Shown: positions 7,177-15,416, counted from the stretch's first letter. The stretch is DNA of 35,317 nucleotides from Methanobacteriota archaeon (GCA_016207465.1 JACQPP010000075.1:1-35317), one strand, 5' to 3'. Made by a program: numbers and translations. Notes: generated from the sequence alone by a model not told the origin.

Positions 7177-7822
7177 ATTCCGCCGTGAGCCATGCGAGGA
7201 TGGTCATGGTCCCGGTATAGACCAGGAGGAGAAGAACCTCGCGCCCCGCATCTGCCGCGTATCCCTGGAGGACCTTCCGGAGGGCCCCCACGGAGGCGAA
7301 GGCCAGGGGGAGCAGAAGGGGGGCCAGCAGGACCGGGAGGAGCATCTCCCGGGTTCGGGTGTGGAGCAGCAGCGCGGAGAGGGCAGAGGCCGCCACCACC
7401 AGGCCCGCCATCCCCAGGAGGAGGACGCCGAAGGCCAGGAGGGGGTCCCCCGGGTAGGGGTAGCCGAAGAAGACCGCGAAGAGGGGGAAGAGGACCGCCT
7501 CCAGGAGCGTGAGGAGGAGGAGGTTGTGGAGCACCTTGCCCGCCATGATGGCCCCGGGCCCGATGGGGGCCCCCCGGAGCCCCCCCAGGGTCTCGTCCTC
7601 CCGCTCCCGGAGGAAACTCCGGGGGACCCCGAGGAGGGCGGCGAAGACCATCACCAGCCAGAGGAGCCCCGGTCCCGCCTGGGCCGCCGCCGGGGAGAGC
7701 CCCAGGGTGGCGGAGAAGAGGGCCGCGGTGAGGAGCCCGAAGAGTGCCATGAGGTGGAGGGCCTCCCGGGTCCGGAGTTCCACCCGCATCTCCTTTCGGA
7801 GAATCACCAATACTGCATTCAT
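7160..7822 (-). CDS. ccmB: Heme exporter membrane subunit CcmB
   Basis: A 220-residue ABC-type permease with about six transmembrane helices. The typical CcmB start is visible: MNAVLVILRKEMRVELRTRE, followed by a conserved ERED element (FLREREDETLGGL, about 71-83). With CcmA it forms the CcmAB transporter, which uses ATP to free holo-CcmE from CcmC. The start at 7822 overlaps the ccmA stop as ATGA. The open frame extends far upstream through ccmA in another frame, but that part has no protein-like character. Confidence 0.92.
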   Translation of the reverse strand: MNAVLVILRKEMRVELRTREALHLMALFGLLTAALFSATLGLSPAAAQAGPGLLWLVMVFAALLGVPRSFLREREDETLGGLRGAPIGPGAIMAGKVLHNLLLLTLLEAVLFPLFAVFFGYPYPGDPLLAFGVLLLGMAGLVVAASALSALLLHTRTREMLLPVLLAPLLLPLAFASVGALRKVLQGYAADAGREVLLLLVYTGTMTILAWLTAEYVLEE

Positions 7823-8454
7823 TCTATCACTCCACCTTCCTCCAGCCGGGCCTGGCGGCGGCAGAGGGAGGCCTCCCCCGGGTCCCCGGTGGTCAGGAGG
7901 ATGGCCCCGGGGAAGCGGGAGAGGAGCCCGCGGAGGAGTTCCTTCCCCTGGACATCCAGGCCGGCTATGGGTTCGTCGAGGAGGAGCACCCCGGGGTCGT
8001 GGAGCAGGGCCCGCGCGAGCCCGAGCCTCTGCCGCATCCCCCGGCTGTAGCCGGAGACCCGCTCCCCCCCGCGGGGCCCGAGGCCCACCGAGTTCAGCAG
8101 TTCGGGGATGCGCATGTGCAGCTCCCGCACCCCGTAGAGGTGGCCATAGAACTCCAGGTTCTCCCGTGCGGTCAGCTCCGGGTAGAGGAAGGGGGCATGG
8201 GTGAGCAGGCCCACCCGGCGACGGGCCCGCGCCGACACCCGCGGGTCCTCTCCCATCACCCGCACGCTCCCCCCGCCGGGGCGGAGGAGGCCACCGCACA
8301 GTTTCACCAGGGTGGTTTTCCCCGAGCCGTTGGCTCCCACCACCGCGAGGGACTCCCCCCGGGCGATGGCGAAGTCCACCCCCTGCAGCACCGGGCGCCC
8401 CCCGTAGGCGCGGGAGAGACCCCAGGCTTCCAGTGCAGGCGGGGAGGAAGACAT
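7819..8454 (-). CDS. ccmA: Cytochrome c maturation ATPase CcmA
   Basis: A 211-residue ABC ATPase, first gene of the ccm operon. Walker A GANGSGKTT is at 40-48, the signature SGYSRGMRQR at 134-143, and Walker B VLLLDEP with the D-loop AGLD at 156-167. The short length and the GYSRGMRQRLGLARAL signature fit CcmA. The start at 8454 is chosen over a start at 8502: a minus-strand TATA box at 8478-8486 would start transcription near 8456. CcmA acts at the inner face of the membrane and powers release of heme-loaded CcmE. Confidence 0.92.
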   Translation of the reverse strand: MSSSPPALEAWGLSRAYGGRPVLQGVDFAIARGESLAVVGANGSGKTTLVKLCGGLLRPGGGSVRVMGEDPRVSARARRRVGLLTHAPFLYPELTARENLEFYGHLYGVRELHMRIPELLNSVGLGPRGGERVSGYSRGMRQRLGLARALLHDPGVLLLDEPIAGLDVQGKELLRGLLSRFPGAILLTTGDPGEASLCRRQARLEEGGVIE

Positions 8455-8462
8455 CGGGGAGT

Positions 8463-8486
8463 CTATATCTTCCGGGAGAATAAAGG
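8463..8486. promoter_or_regulatory. Overlapping divergent promoters of ccmA and the glutaredoxin-like gene
   Basis: Plus-strand ctatatc (8463-8469) is about 35 bases before the ATG at 8501. Minus-strand cctttattc (8478-8486) is about 28 bases before the ccmA ATG at 8454. The two TATA boxes interleave, so binding at one should affect the other and the two transcripts may be co-regulated. Confidence 0.5.
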
Positions 8487-8500
8487 GGGTAGAGTCCCCC

Positions 8501-8845
8501 ATGCCCCCATCCCACTCCGGCCCGATGGCCGGTGGTGAACCGGGCCACCCCCGGGCTCCCCTCCCCGTGAGGCTCTACACCAAGCCCGGCTGTCCCCTCT
8601 GCCTGGAGACCGAGCGGGCCCTCTCCCACTGGGGCCCCCGGATGGGCCTTCAGGTGGAGACCGTGGACATCACCCGGGACCCCGTCCTCCGGGTGAAATA
8701 CGGGCGCTACATCCCGGTGGTGGAGGTCCGCGGCGAGGTGGTCTCCCGCGCAGGCACCCCCGAGGCCCGCCTGGAGCGCAGGCTCGAGGAGATGGCGGGC
8801 ATCCGGGAGCGCAAAATCACCGCCATCTTCTCCGGACGTGGCTGA
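8501..8845 (+). CDS. Glutaredoxin/thioredoxin-fold protein with CPLC motif
   Basis: A 114-residue small thiol-redox protein of the glutaredoxin-like DUF836 type. The core starts VRLYTKPGCPLCLETERAL, with the redox pair CPLC (about 31-34), and the cis-Pro strand is RYIPVVEVRGE. No signal peptide is seen, so it should act in the cytoplasm. It is transcribed divergently from ccmA out of a shared promoter region. Cytochrome c maturation normally needs CcmG/CcmH to reduce apocytochrome thiols, and none is seen here, so a supporting redox role is possible but not shown. A second Met nine residues in (8525) could also be the start. Its stop overlaps the next gene by eight bases. Confidence 0.8.
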   Translation: MPPSHSGPMAGGEPGHPRAPLPVRLYTKPGCPLCLETERALSHWGPRMGLQVETVDITRDPVLRVKYGRYIPVVEVRGEVVSRAGTPEARLERRLEEMAGIRERKITAIFSGRG

Positions 8846-9857
8846 CCTCCACCTTGTCACCGGCGCCCGCGGGGTCCTGGGCCGCGCGGTGGTCGCGCGG
8901 CTGCTGCGGGGGGGCCTGCGGGTGCGGACCCTCGACCTCTTCCGGTCCTACGAGTTCCCGGCGGAGGTGGAGCAGCGGATTGGAGACGTGCGGGACGCGG
9001 ACGCCGTGGGCCGCGCGGTCCGGGGCGCGCATGTGGTCCACCACCTCGCAGCCCTCCTCCCCCAGAAGCGGGCCCCCCGCCAACTCATGCAGGCCGTCAA
9101 CGTCGGGGGAACCCGAAATGTCCTCGACGCCTGCCTGCGGGAGGGCGTGGGACGGCTGGTCTTCGCCTCCACCATCGAACTCTACGGGGCCCGCCCCGAC
9201 CTGCCGGTGGCCGAGGATGCCACGCCCCTCTTCACGGGGGAGTACAGCCGGAACAAGTGGGAGTGCGAGGGGTTCCTCCGGGAGGCGGCCGAGGACGGGA
9301 AAATCTCCTGCGTGGCTTTCCGGATGCCGATGATTTTCGGCCCCGGCTTCTACCACGAGCGGGCCATGCTCACCCTCTTCGACTGCATCCGCCGGGGGCT
9401 CCCCATCCTCCTCCCCGGCGACCCCCGTGTGCCCTTCACCGGCCTCTGGGTGGACGACGGGGCCGAGGGCTTCCACCGGGCCTCCACCCGCCCCGGCCTC
9501 CGCTGGCTCGCCGCCAACCTCGCCGTGGCCGACGCCCCCCCGGCCCTCCAGCTCATGCGGGACTTCGCCGGGGCGGTGGGCTCCCGCTCCCGGGTCATCC
9601 CGGTCCCCCCCTTGCTGCTTCGCCCCGGCGTCTCCCTCTTCAAGGCCACCGGCCTCCCCGTCCCCGTGACCCGCACCCCCCCGGAACTCCTCGACTTCAT
9701 CTTCACCGGGGGCCACTACGACATCACCCGAGCCCGGAAGCAATTGGGCTGGTCCCCGACGAGGAACTGCCTGGAGATGCTCACCGAGACCTACCGCTGG
9801 TACATCGAGAACCGGAGGGTCCCCCCACGGGAGCGGCGCCTCCACGGGTTGAGGTGA
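8838..9857 (+). CDS. NAD-dependent epimerase/dehydratase (extended SDR)
   Basis: A 339-residue extended short-chain dehydrogenase. The N-terminal Rossmann loop is VTGARGVLGRA (TGxxGxxG), the acidic residue that binds NAD ribose is in TLDLFRS, and the catalytic pair is YSRNK (YxxxK) after the STIELYG serine strand. Enzymes of this type act on nucleotide sugars, or on 3-beta-hydroxysteroid-like substrates; the end (ITRARKQLGWSPTRN) is typical of UDP-sugar epimerases. The substrate cannot be read from sequence. It starts with GTG at 8838, overlapping the glutaredoxin stop, and lies four bases before bioD. A second, different epimerase is at 25926-26864. Confidence 0.85.
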   Translation: MADLHLVTGARGVLGRAVVARLLRGGLRVRTLDLFRSYEFPAEVEQRIGDVRDADAVGRAVRGAHVVHHLAALLPQKRAPRQLMQAVNVGGTRNVLDACLREGVGRLVFASTIELYGARPDLPVAEDATPLFTGEYSRNKWECEGFLREAAEDGKISCVAFRMPMIFGPGFYHERAMLTLFDCIRRGLPILLPGDPRVPFTGLWVDDGAEGFHRASTRPGLRWLAANLAVADAPPALQLMRDFAGAVGSRSRVIPVPPLLLRPGVSLFKATGLPVPVTRTPPELLDFIFTGGHYDITRARKQLGWSPTRNCLEMLTETYRWYIENRRVPPRERRLHGLR

Positions 9858-9861
9858 CCCC

Positions 9862-10557
9862 ATGCAAGGCCCTCCAGGGATTGCCATCACCGCCACCGAC
9901 ACCGCAGCGGGCAAAACCACCGTGGCATCGGCCCTGCTCCACCACCTGCGCTCGCGGGGGGTGGACGCTGTGCCCTTCAAGCCGGTGGAGACCGGCTGCC
10001 CCCGCCGGAGGGGACGGCCATACCCGCAAGATGCGGCGCGGCTCCGGCGGGCATCCGGGACCCCGGAGCCTCTCGGGGCCATCTGCCCTTACCCATTCCA
10101 TGCCCCCCTCGCCCCCCTGGAGGCCGCCCGCCGCGAGGGGCGCCCCATCGAGCCCCGGCGCATCCTCCGGGCCTTCCGGGCCCTCGCGGCCCGCCACGAG
10201 TGGGTGGTGGTGGAGACCGCCGGGGGGCTCCGGGTCCCCCTGACCCCCCGCTGCTCCAACCGGGAGCTCCTGCACGACCTGGGGCTCCCCGCCCTGGTGG
10301 TGGTCCCGAACTGGCTGGGAGCCATCAACCACACCCTGCTCACCCTGGATTCCCTCCAGGGGGCCCGAATCCCGGTGGCGGGGGTCATCCTGAACGACCT
10401 CCGGCCCCCGCGGGGGTTGGCGGAGAGGAGCAACCGGCGGGTCCTGGAGGGACTGGGAATCCAGGTCTGCACGTTTCCCCACATTCCCCGGGGACGGCTT
10501 GAGGCAACCTCAAGGAGGGTCCCCTGGAAATCCATTCTGCACCATTGTAAACGATAG
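9862..10557 (+). CDS. bioD: Dethiobiotin synthetase
   Basis: A 231-residue P-loop enzyme that closes the ureido ring of dethiobiotin from diaminopelargonic acid, CO2 and ATP. Visible motifs are the P-loop TATDTAAGKTT (family GTDTGVGKT), KPVETG (carbamate site), VVVETAGGLRVPL (family VEGAGG, here Thr for the first Gly), and NWLGAINHTLLTL, a stretch typical of BioD. No other biotin genes (bioA, bioB, bioF) are visible, so it is an isolated member of the pathway. It follows the epimerase by four bases and is probably co-transcribed with it. The last 30 residues are less conserved. Confidence 0.88.
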   Translation: MQGPPGIAITATDTAAGKTTVASALLHHLRSRGVDAVPFKPVETGCPRRRGRPYPQDAARLRRASGTPEPLGAICPYPFHAPLAPLEAARREGRPIEPRRILRAFRALAARHEWVVVETAGGLRVPLTPRCSNRELLHDLGLPALVVVPNWLGAINHTLLTLDSLQGARIPVAGVILNDLRPPRGLAERSNRRVLEGLGIQVCTFPHIPRGRLEATSRRVPWKSILHHCKR

Positions 10558-10581
10558 CGGTGGACCCCGATTTTGCACAAA

Positions 10582-10589
10582 CCTTATCT
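10582..10589 (+). promoter_or_regulatory. TATA box for the iscA-hscB operon
   Basis: The sequence ccttatct, preceded by gcacaaa, lies about 36 bases before the iscA ATG at 10622 and 25 bases after the bioD stop. It separates the Fe-S genes from the upstream transcript. Confidence 0.5.
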
Positions 10590-10621
10590 ACCCCCCTGTC
10601 CCCCTTTACTATGGAGCCATC

Positions 10622-10957
10622 ATGGTCCTGCTCACGGTCACCGACTCGGCAGCCGCCAAAATCCAGAACGTCCTCCAGGGGCTGGGGAAGCCCCAGGGGG
10701 CCCTCCGGGTCTCCGTCGTCGGCGGGGGCTGCTCCGGGCTCTCCTACAAGATGAACGCCGCCGACGGCCCCGCCAAGGGGGACACCCTCGTCGAGGACAA
10801 GGGGGTCCGGGTGGTGCTGGACGCCAAAACCCTCCTCTACATCGCGGGCTCCCAGATTGACTACAAGGAGGGGCTGGGCCTCGACGGCCAGGGCTTCCGG
10901 GTGTCCAACCCCAACGCCAAGACCACCTGCGGCTGCGGAGAATCCTTCTCTGTATAG
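10622..10957 (+). CDS. iscA: A-type Fe-S carrier protein (IscA/HesB family)
   Basis: A 111-residue A-type carrier that holds and passes on iron-sulfur clusters. The three invariant cysteines are present: GGGCSGLSY (Cys about 37) and the C-terminal CGCGESF pair. The start at 10622 gives the usual family length; an out-of-frame ATG lies at 10611. It is followed after eight bases by an HscB-like J protein and then an Hsp70, as in bacterial isc operons. No iscS or iscU is in the window, so the scaffold and sulfur donor must be elsewhere (for example SufBC). Confidence 0.92.
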   Translation: MVLLTVTDSAAAKIQNVLQGLGKPQGALRVSVVGGGCSGLSYKMNAADGPAKGDTLVEDKGVRVVLDAKTLLYIAGSQIDYKEGLGLDGQGFRVSNPNAKTTCGCGESFSV

Positions 10958-10965
10958 GCCGGCCC

Positions 10966-11667
10966 ATGACTTCAGCGGCCTGTCCCAAGTGCAATACCCC
11001 GGGTGAGGCCGTCTTCTGCCCCCGGTGCGACACCCTTCTCCCCCCGCGCGAGCTGGACCACTTCACCCTCCTCGGGGCCCCCCGTCGGCCCTGGCTGGAG
11101 GAGGGGCCCCTGAAGGAGGCCTACCACCGGCTCAGCATGAGGCTCCACCCCGACCACGCGAGGGAGCGGAGGGAGGACGCGGTGGTGTGGTCGAGCCATC
11201 TGAACAAGGCCTACGCCACCCTGCGGGACCCCCGGGACCGCCTCCAATACCTGGTCTCCCTGGAGACCGGCTCGAACCCCCTGGGGCCCGGGACGGCCCC
11301 GGTGACCCCAGACATGATGAAACTCTCCCTGGAGGTCCAGAAGTTCTGCCAGGCCTTCGACCCCTGGTCCAGCCGGCCCCCCCGGGCCTCTCCCATGCTG
11401 GCGGCGGGCCGCGCCCTGGAGAAAGCGGAGCATGAGAAGAGGCTCGCCACCCTCCAGGCCGCCGTCGCCGAGCGCCGCCGGAGGGTGATGGAGGAAATCC
11501 GGGCCCTCGACGCCCGGTGGACCACTGGCGAACGGGCCCCCCTGGGCAAGAAACTCGCGGAGCAGGCCTCCTGGCTCTCCTACCTCAACAAGTTCGACTC
11601 GCTGCTGGCCGAGCGGCTCCTCGCCCTCCGCTCCGGGACCCCCATCGCCCCCGAGCCCTTCCATTAA
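10966..11667 (+). CDS. hscB: HscB-like J-domain co-chaperone with N-terminal zinc ribbon
   Basis: A 233-residue J protein. Residues 1-25 form a four-Cys site (CPKC at 6-9, CPRC at 18-21), as in eukaryotic HSC20 but unlike E. coli HscB. The J domain follows (30-95) with the key HPD at 61-63 (RLHPDHA) and HLNKAYATLRDPRDRLQYL. The C-terminal helical part (about 115-225) is the size of the HscB domain that binds the IscU scaffold. HscB brings loaded scaffold to its Hsp70 and stimulates ATP hydrolysis. It sits between iscA and the Hsp70 gene. An ordinary DnaJ is less likely, as there is no G/F region or DnaJ zinc repeat. Confidence 0.82.
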   Translation: MTSAACPKCNTPGEAVFCPRCDTLLPPRELDHFTLLGAPRRPWLEEGPLKEAYHRLSMRLHPDHARERREDAVVWSSHLNKAYATLRDPRDRLQYLVSLETGSNPLGPGTAPVTPDMMKLSLEVQKFCQAFDPWSSRPPRASPMLAAGRALEKAEHEKRLATLQAAVAERRRRVMEEIRALDARWTTGERAPLGKKLAEQASWLSYLNKFDSLLAERLLALRSGTPIAPEPFH

Positions 11668-11815
11668 ATCCCTTTTCTTTCTTTTGCCACGCCCGCCTTC
11701 GGCGGTCTAACGGAGGGCTCGCGTTGTGCTTCGCAAAACGCGAAGCCCTCCTGCAAAAGAAAGAAAAGCGATTTTATTCGGAAAAGAAAGAGAATGGTCG
11801 GATGCGTTCAGAACG
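11666..11815 (+). repeat. Structured repeat, copy A (5' leader of the Hsp70 gene)
   Basis: A 150-base element closed by a perfect 16-bp stem, cttttctttcttttgc (11672-11687) with gcaaaagaaagaaaag (11753-11768). Inside are hairpin 1, ccgcc/ggcgg (11693-11705), a conserved taacg, and hairpin 2 (11713-11725 with 11737-11750, one bulge). A conserved tail, gattttattcggaaaagaaag through gatgcgttcagaacg, ends about 55 bases before the Hsp70 ATG. Copy B at 26876-27021 on the minus strand has the same outer stem and tail, but the inner hairpins have different sequences that still pair. Confidence 0.75.
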
Positions 11816-11869
11816 GAAGAGAATCCCCGATGAGTTTTTCCCCGAGGGCGAGTGAGTAAGAGAGCCATC

Positions 11870-13651
11870 ATGGCACAAAGAATCCTGGGAATTGACCTGG
11901 GGACCAGCAACTCCAGCGCCGCCGTGCTCCGGCAGGGCAAACCCATCACCATCCCCAGCCGGGAGGGGGCGAGCCCCTCGGGCAAAAATTTTCCGAGCGT
12001 CATCGCCTTCACCCCCGGGGGCCTCCTGGTGGGGCTCTCCGCCCTGCGGCAGGCCGCCGCCAACCCCCAGGGCACCGCCACCGCATTCAAGCGCAAGATG
12101 GGGAGCCCCCACAAGTATGTCTTCCAGGGCAAAGAATATGCCCCGGAGGAACTCTCCTCCATCCTCCTGCGGAAAATCCGGGAGGACGCCGAGACCCACC
12201 TGGGGGAGAAGGTGGGCAAGGCGGTCATCACGGTGCCCGCCTACTTCAACGACTCCCAGAGGCAGGCCACGAAAAAAGCGGGGGAGCTGGCGGGCCTCGA
12301 GGTGGTGCGCATCATCAACGAGCCCACCGCCGCCGCCCTCGCCTACGGCCTCGACAAGAAGGGGAGCCACACGGTCCTCGTCTTCGACCTCGGCGGGGGC
12401 ACCCTCGACGTCACCCTCCTGGAGTTCGGCGCAGGGGTCTTCCAGGTGCGGGCCACCAGCGGCGACACCCAGCTGGGGGGCACCGACATGGACCGGGCCC
12501 TCGTGGACCACCTCGCCGGGGAGTTCCAGAAGAGCGGCGGGGCGGATATCCGCGGGGACCCCCTCGCCATGGCCAAGCTCCGCGAGGCCGCCGAGCAGGC
12601 GAAAATCATCCTCTCCACCGAAACCCGGACCGGGGTCAACATCCCCTTCTTCTCCAGGGACCCCCAGGGGGCCCCCCTGCACCTCAAGGTCCCTCTCACC
12701 CGCGAAGTCATGGAGGGGGTCCTAAGGCCCATCGTGGAGCGCTGCCGGAGGCCCCTCCTCCAGGTCCTCGCCGACGCCAAGATGGACCCCGCCGGAGTGG
12801 AGAGCGTCATCCTCGTCGGCGGACCCACCCGCATGCCCCTCGTGCGCCGCTTCGTCGAGGGAGTCCTCGGCAAGAGGCCCGAGGAGGGCATTGACCCCAT
12901 GGAGGCGGTCGCCCAGGGGGCCGCCATCCAGGGGGCCGTCCTCTCCGGGGAGACTGGGCAGGTCCTCCTCCTCGACGTCACCCCTCTCTCCCTCGGCATC
13001 GAGACCCTCGGGGGCCTCATGAACACCATCATCCCCCGCAACACCACCATCCCCACCAAAGCAGGCGAGCTCTTCACCACCGCCATCAGCGGACAGAAGC
13101 ACATCCTCATCCACGTCCTCCAGGGGGAGCGGGAGATGGTGCGGGACAACTTCTCCCTCGGCCGCTTCATGTTCGAGGTCGAGCCCGCCCCCGCCGGGGC
13201 CCACCGCGTCGGAGTCCAGTTCACCATTGACGAGAACGGCATCCTCCACGTCCTCGCCATGGACACCCGCACCGGAAAGCGCGTGGACCACACCATCCAG
13301 AGCGTGGTCAACATCGAGGAGGAGAAGGTGGAGAAGATGGTCCGAGAGTCCCTCGAGCACGCCATGGAGGACATGAAGGCCCGCCAGACCGCCGAGACCC
13401 GGAACGAGCTCGACCTCATGGTCCGCGCCACCGAGACCGGCCTCGCCGACCTCGAGCCCCGCCTCAGCCCCAGCGAGGGGGAGACCATCCGCGCCAGCCT
13501 CGCCGAGGCCCGCGCCGCCCTCCCCACCGACGACTACACGCGCCTCAAGAACGCCCGCGAGCGCCTCGACAAATCCACCCAGAACCTTGCCCGCCTCATG
13601 ATGGACGAGATACAAAAGAAGACACAGGGGGCCCCCCCGGGGCCCAAATAG
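11870..13651 (+). CDS. dnaK: Hsp70 chaperone, DnaK/HscA type
   Basis: A 593-residue Hsp70. The nucleotide domain starts RILGIDLGTSNSSAAVL, with VFDLGGGTLDVTLLEF and ILVGGPTRMPLVRR; the linker is VLLLDVTPLSLGIETLGG, and the peptide-binding beta sandwich and helical lid follow to the end. It lacks the long acidic tail of many DnaK proteins. Its place after iscA and an HscB-like J protein suggests an HscA-like role in releasing Fe-S clusters, though it may also serve as the general DnaK; sequence alone does not decide. The ATG at 11870 is preferred; a GTG six codons earlier (11852) is possible. The leader contains structured repeat copy A. Confidence 0.92.
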   Translation: MAQRILGIDLGTSNSSAAVLRQGKPITIPSREGASPSGKNFPSVIAFTPGGLLVGLSALRQAAANPQGTATAFKRKMGSPHKYVFQGKEYAPEELSSILLRKIREDAETHLGEKVGKAVITVPAYFNDSQRQATKKAGELAGLEVVRIINEPTAAALAYGLDKKGSHTVLVFDLGGGTLDVTLLEFGAGVFQVRATSGDTQLGGTDMDRALVDHLAGEFQKSGGADIRGDPLAMAKLREAAEQAKIILSTETRTGVNIPFFSRDPQGAPLHLKVPLTREVMEGVLRPIVERCRRPLLQVLADAKMDPAGVESVILVGGPTRMPLVRRFVEGVLGKRPEEGIDPMEAVAQGAAIQGAVLSGETGQVLLLDVTPLSLGIETLGGLMNTIIPRNTTIPTKAGELFTTAISGQKHILIHVLQGEREMVRDNFSLGRFMFEVEPAPAGAHRVGVQFTIDENGILHVLAMDTRTGKRVDHTIQSVVNIEEEKVEKMVRESLEHAMEDMKARQTAETRNELDLMVRATETGLADLEPRLSPSEGETIRASLAEARAALPTDDYTRLKNARERLDKSTQNLARLMMDEIQKKTQGAPPGPK

Positions 13652-13666
13652 GCCCCCCTGCGGGTG

Positions 13667-13720
13667 ACTAACAACCGGAACCGCTATCGGTGAACCTTCT
13701 TGCGCTCGTGACTATTTAAT
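13667..13720 (+). promoter_or_regulatory. Promoter of first secreted-protein gene, with a motif shared with 15441-15494
   Basis: The motif actaacaaccggaaccgctatcgg begins at 13667 and is followed by a TATA-like actatttaat (13711-13720), about 41 bases before the ATG. The same order, nearly the same sequence and almost the same spacing recur at 15441-15494. Confidence 0.5.
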
Positions 13721-13760
13721 GCCCCGGAGCGGGCTACCCTGAGGTGGTGGGTGATTAGAC

Positions 13761-14435
13761 ATGAAGAGACTATTCCTCGTCCTGCTGGTATTCGGGGGGC
13801 TGGCCCTCGCCTCGACGGCGGCCGCCGACCACGACGGCGCCATCAAGGCGGGCCAGGTCCAAGTGAGCCTGCAACAGGTCCCCCTGGGCGGGGGAGACTG
13901 GGTCTACAACTACGACTTCCACTCCAAGGACATCCGGGCCGACAACGTGGACTGGCCCGTGACCCTCGTCTTCTGGAACAACGCCGAGGTGGACAAGGTG
14001 AAGAACGTCTGGTGCCCCTGGTACGACACCCAGTGCTGGGCCCCCGGGGTCTACGAGTATATGTACCTGAAGGACGGGAGCAGCCCCGCGTGGGACCAGG
14101 ACACCGGGAGGAAGAAGCTCCTCAAGTGGTACGACTGGGACGACACCTGGCACGTGCGCTTCTACGCCCCCTCCTCCACCGACCGGGGCTACAACCTCCA
14201 GATGGGCTACTGGGTCGTTGCCACCACCCACAAGCACATTGACGAACTGGGCGGCGACGCCACCAAGCGCACCGGATACAATGAGGAGACCGAGGGCAAG
14301 GTGGCCAGCGTCTTCAAGGGCAAGGGCTACCAGGTCCAGGAGGACTCCCTCCCCATGGGCAATGCCCAAAATGTGTGGGTGGGACACCACTACCTGGAGT
14401 CCGACGGCCGCGCCACATTGATTAGGATTCCCTGA
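13761..14435 (+). CDS. Secreted protein of unknown function
   Basis: A 224-residue protein with a clear signal peptide (MKRLFLVLLVFGGLALASTA, cleavage probably after TAAA). The mature part is rich in Trp and Tyr and contains two Cys in a WCPWYDTQCW motif, which could form a disulfide. I recognise no family. The first 17 residues are identical to those of the protein at 15542-16330, and the promoter regions match, yet the mature parts do not align. It probably acts at the cell surface. Three genes, all surface or secreted, lie in one direction here. Confidence 0.75.
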   Translation: MKRLFLVLLVFGGLALASTAAADHDGAIKAGQVQVSLQQVPLGGGDWVYNYDFHSKDIRADNVDWPVTLVFWNNAEVDKVKNVWCPWYDTQCWAPGVYEYMYLKDGSSPAWDQDTGRKKLLKWYDWDDTWHVRFYAPSSTDRGYNLQMGYWVVATTHKHIDELGGDATKRTGYNEETEGKVASVFKGKGYQVQEDSLPMGNAQNVWVGHHYLESDGRATLIRIP

Positions 14436-14447
14436 AGAGACTCCCGC

Positions 14448-15416
14448 GTGGAGCCATCCATCGCAGGACTTGTCCTGCTACTGCTGGTTGCCCTCGCCGG
14501 CACCGCCCAGGGGCAGGCCCCACTCCTGCCCCCCGACGAGGGCTCCCTCACCCTCCGGGACCTGGGCCACGGCGACGTCGTCCTGGGGCCCGGGGTGGAG
14601 AACCGGACCCTCGAAATCCAACTCCCCGGCAACGCCTCCCAGGGCCCCGGCCTCTGGTACCGCATCCACCTCAACCTCGAAATACGGTTCAATGAGAGCA
14701 TGGTCCGCGAGGCCCCCCGCTCGCTGGCCTACATCAGCGGGAGCCTCAACGGCTGGGCATACGCCTCCGCCAAACTCGACTTCCCCCTCCCCGGGTCCGT
14801 GCGCTGGGACTTCGTCAACGTCACCGGGACCTACCGCGAGACCGCCCCCCTCCCCCGCCTCACCCTGGACCTCTCCAACTACCCCCCCATCCCCGCCGTC
14901 CAGCCCGGAGCCGCCCGCCTGGAGTTCCGCCTGGAGACCCTCGGGGCCCCCGTGGTGGAGGAGGCCCGCATCCTGGCCACCTCCCGCATCGAGACAACCC
15001 CCATCGCCCCCCCGAGGCTCCGCATCTCCCGCGTCGAGGGGCCCCCCGCCGGCCTCCGGGCAGGGGAGGAGTTCACCCTCCGGGTCCACCTCCGCAACCT
15101 CGGAGGCCTCCCCGCCAGGAATACCCGCGTGGACCTCCGCCTCCCCGACGGACTCCGTTTCCTCTCGGGGGCCCAGGAGACCCAGCGGTTCGACTTGGTC
15201 GAGAGGGAGGCCCAGGCCGAATGGAGACTCCGCGCCATCGAGGCCGACCAGGGGGCCCTCCAGGTGCTGGTCCGCTCCGAGAGCAGCGACTCCTCCCCCA
15301 CCCTGGAGGTCCCCATCTCCATCCGCCCCCCCGATGTCCCCCTCCTCCTGGGGGTGGCCCTCGCCGCAGCCATCCTGCTCCTGGTTCTCCTCCGGCGCCT
15401 CCGCGGGCGTGGATAG
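14448..15416 (+). CDS. Cell-surface protein with signal peptide and C-terminal anchor helix
   Basis: A 322-residue protein with GTG start at 14448, a signal peptide (about 1-22), an extracellular part, and a C-terminal transmembrane helix (about 298-316) followed by RRLRGRG, so it is a type I surface protein. Residues about 190-275 resemble the beta-sandwich repeats (CARDB/DUF11 type) common in archaeal surface proteins: LRAGEEFTLRVHLRNLGG, then ARNTRVDLRLPDGLRFLSG. Several N-glycosylation sites (NRT, NAS, NES, NVT) are present in the first half. It starts 13 bases after the previous gene and is probably co-transcribed with it. Function unknown. Confidence 0.72.
   Translation: MEPSIAGLVLLLLVALAGTAQGQAPLLPPDEGSLTLRDLGHGDVVLGPGVENRTLEIQLPGNASQGPGLWYRIHLNLEIRFNESMVREAPRSLAYISGSLNGWAYASAKLDFPLPGSVRWDFVNVTGTYRETAPLPRLTLDLSNYPPIPAVQPGAARLEFRLETLGAPVVEEARILATSRIETTPIAPPRLRISRVEGPPAGLRAGEEFTLRVHLRNLGGLPARNTRVDLRLPDGLRFLSGAQETQRFDLVEREAQAEWRLRAIEADQGALQVLVRSESSDSSPTLEVPISIRPPDVPLLLGVALAAAILLLVLLRRLRGRG

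Noticed and set aside
8502..8860. Upstream extension of the ccm open frames beyond 8454
   Set aside because: The sequence above the ccmA ATG holds the promoters and the divergent glutaredoxin-like gene; the extension has no protein-like character.
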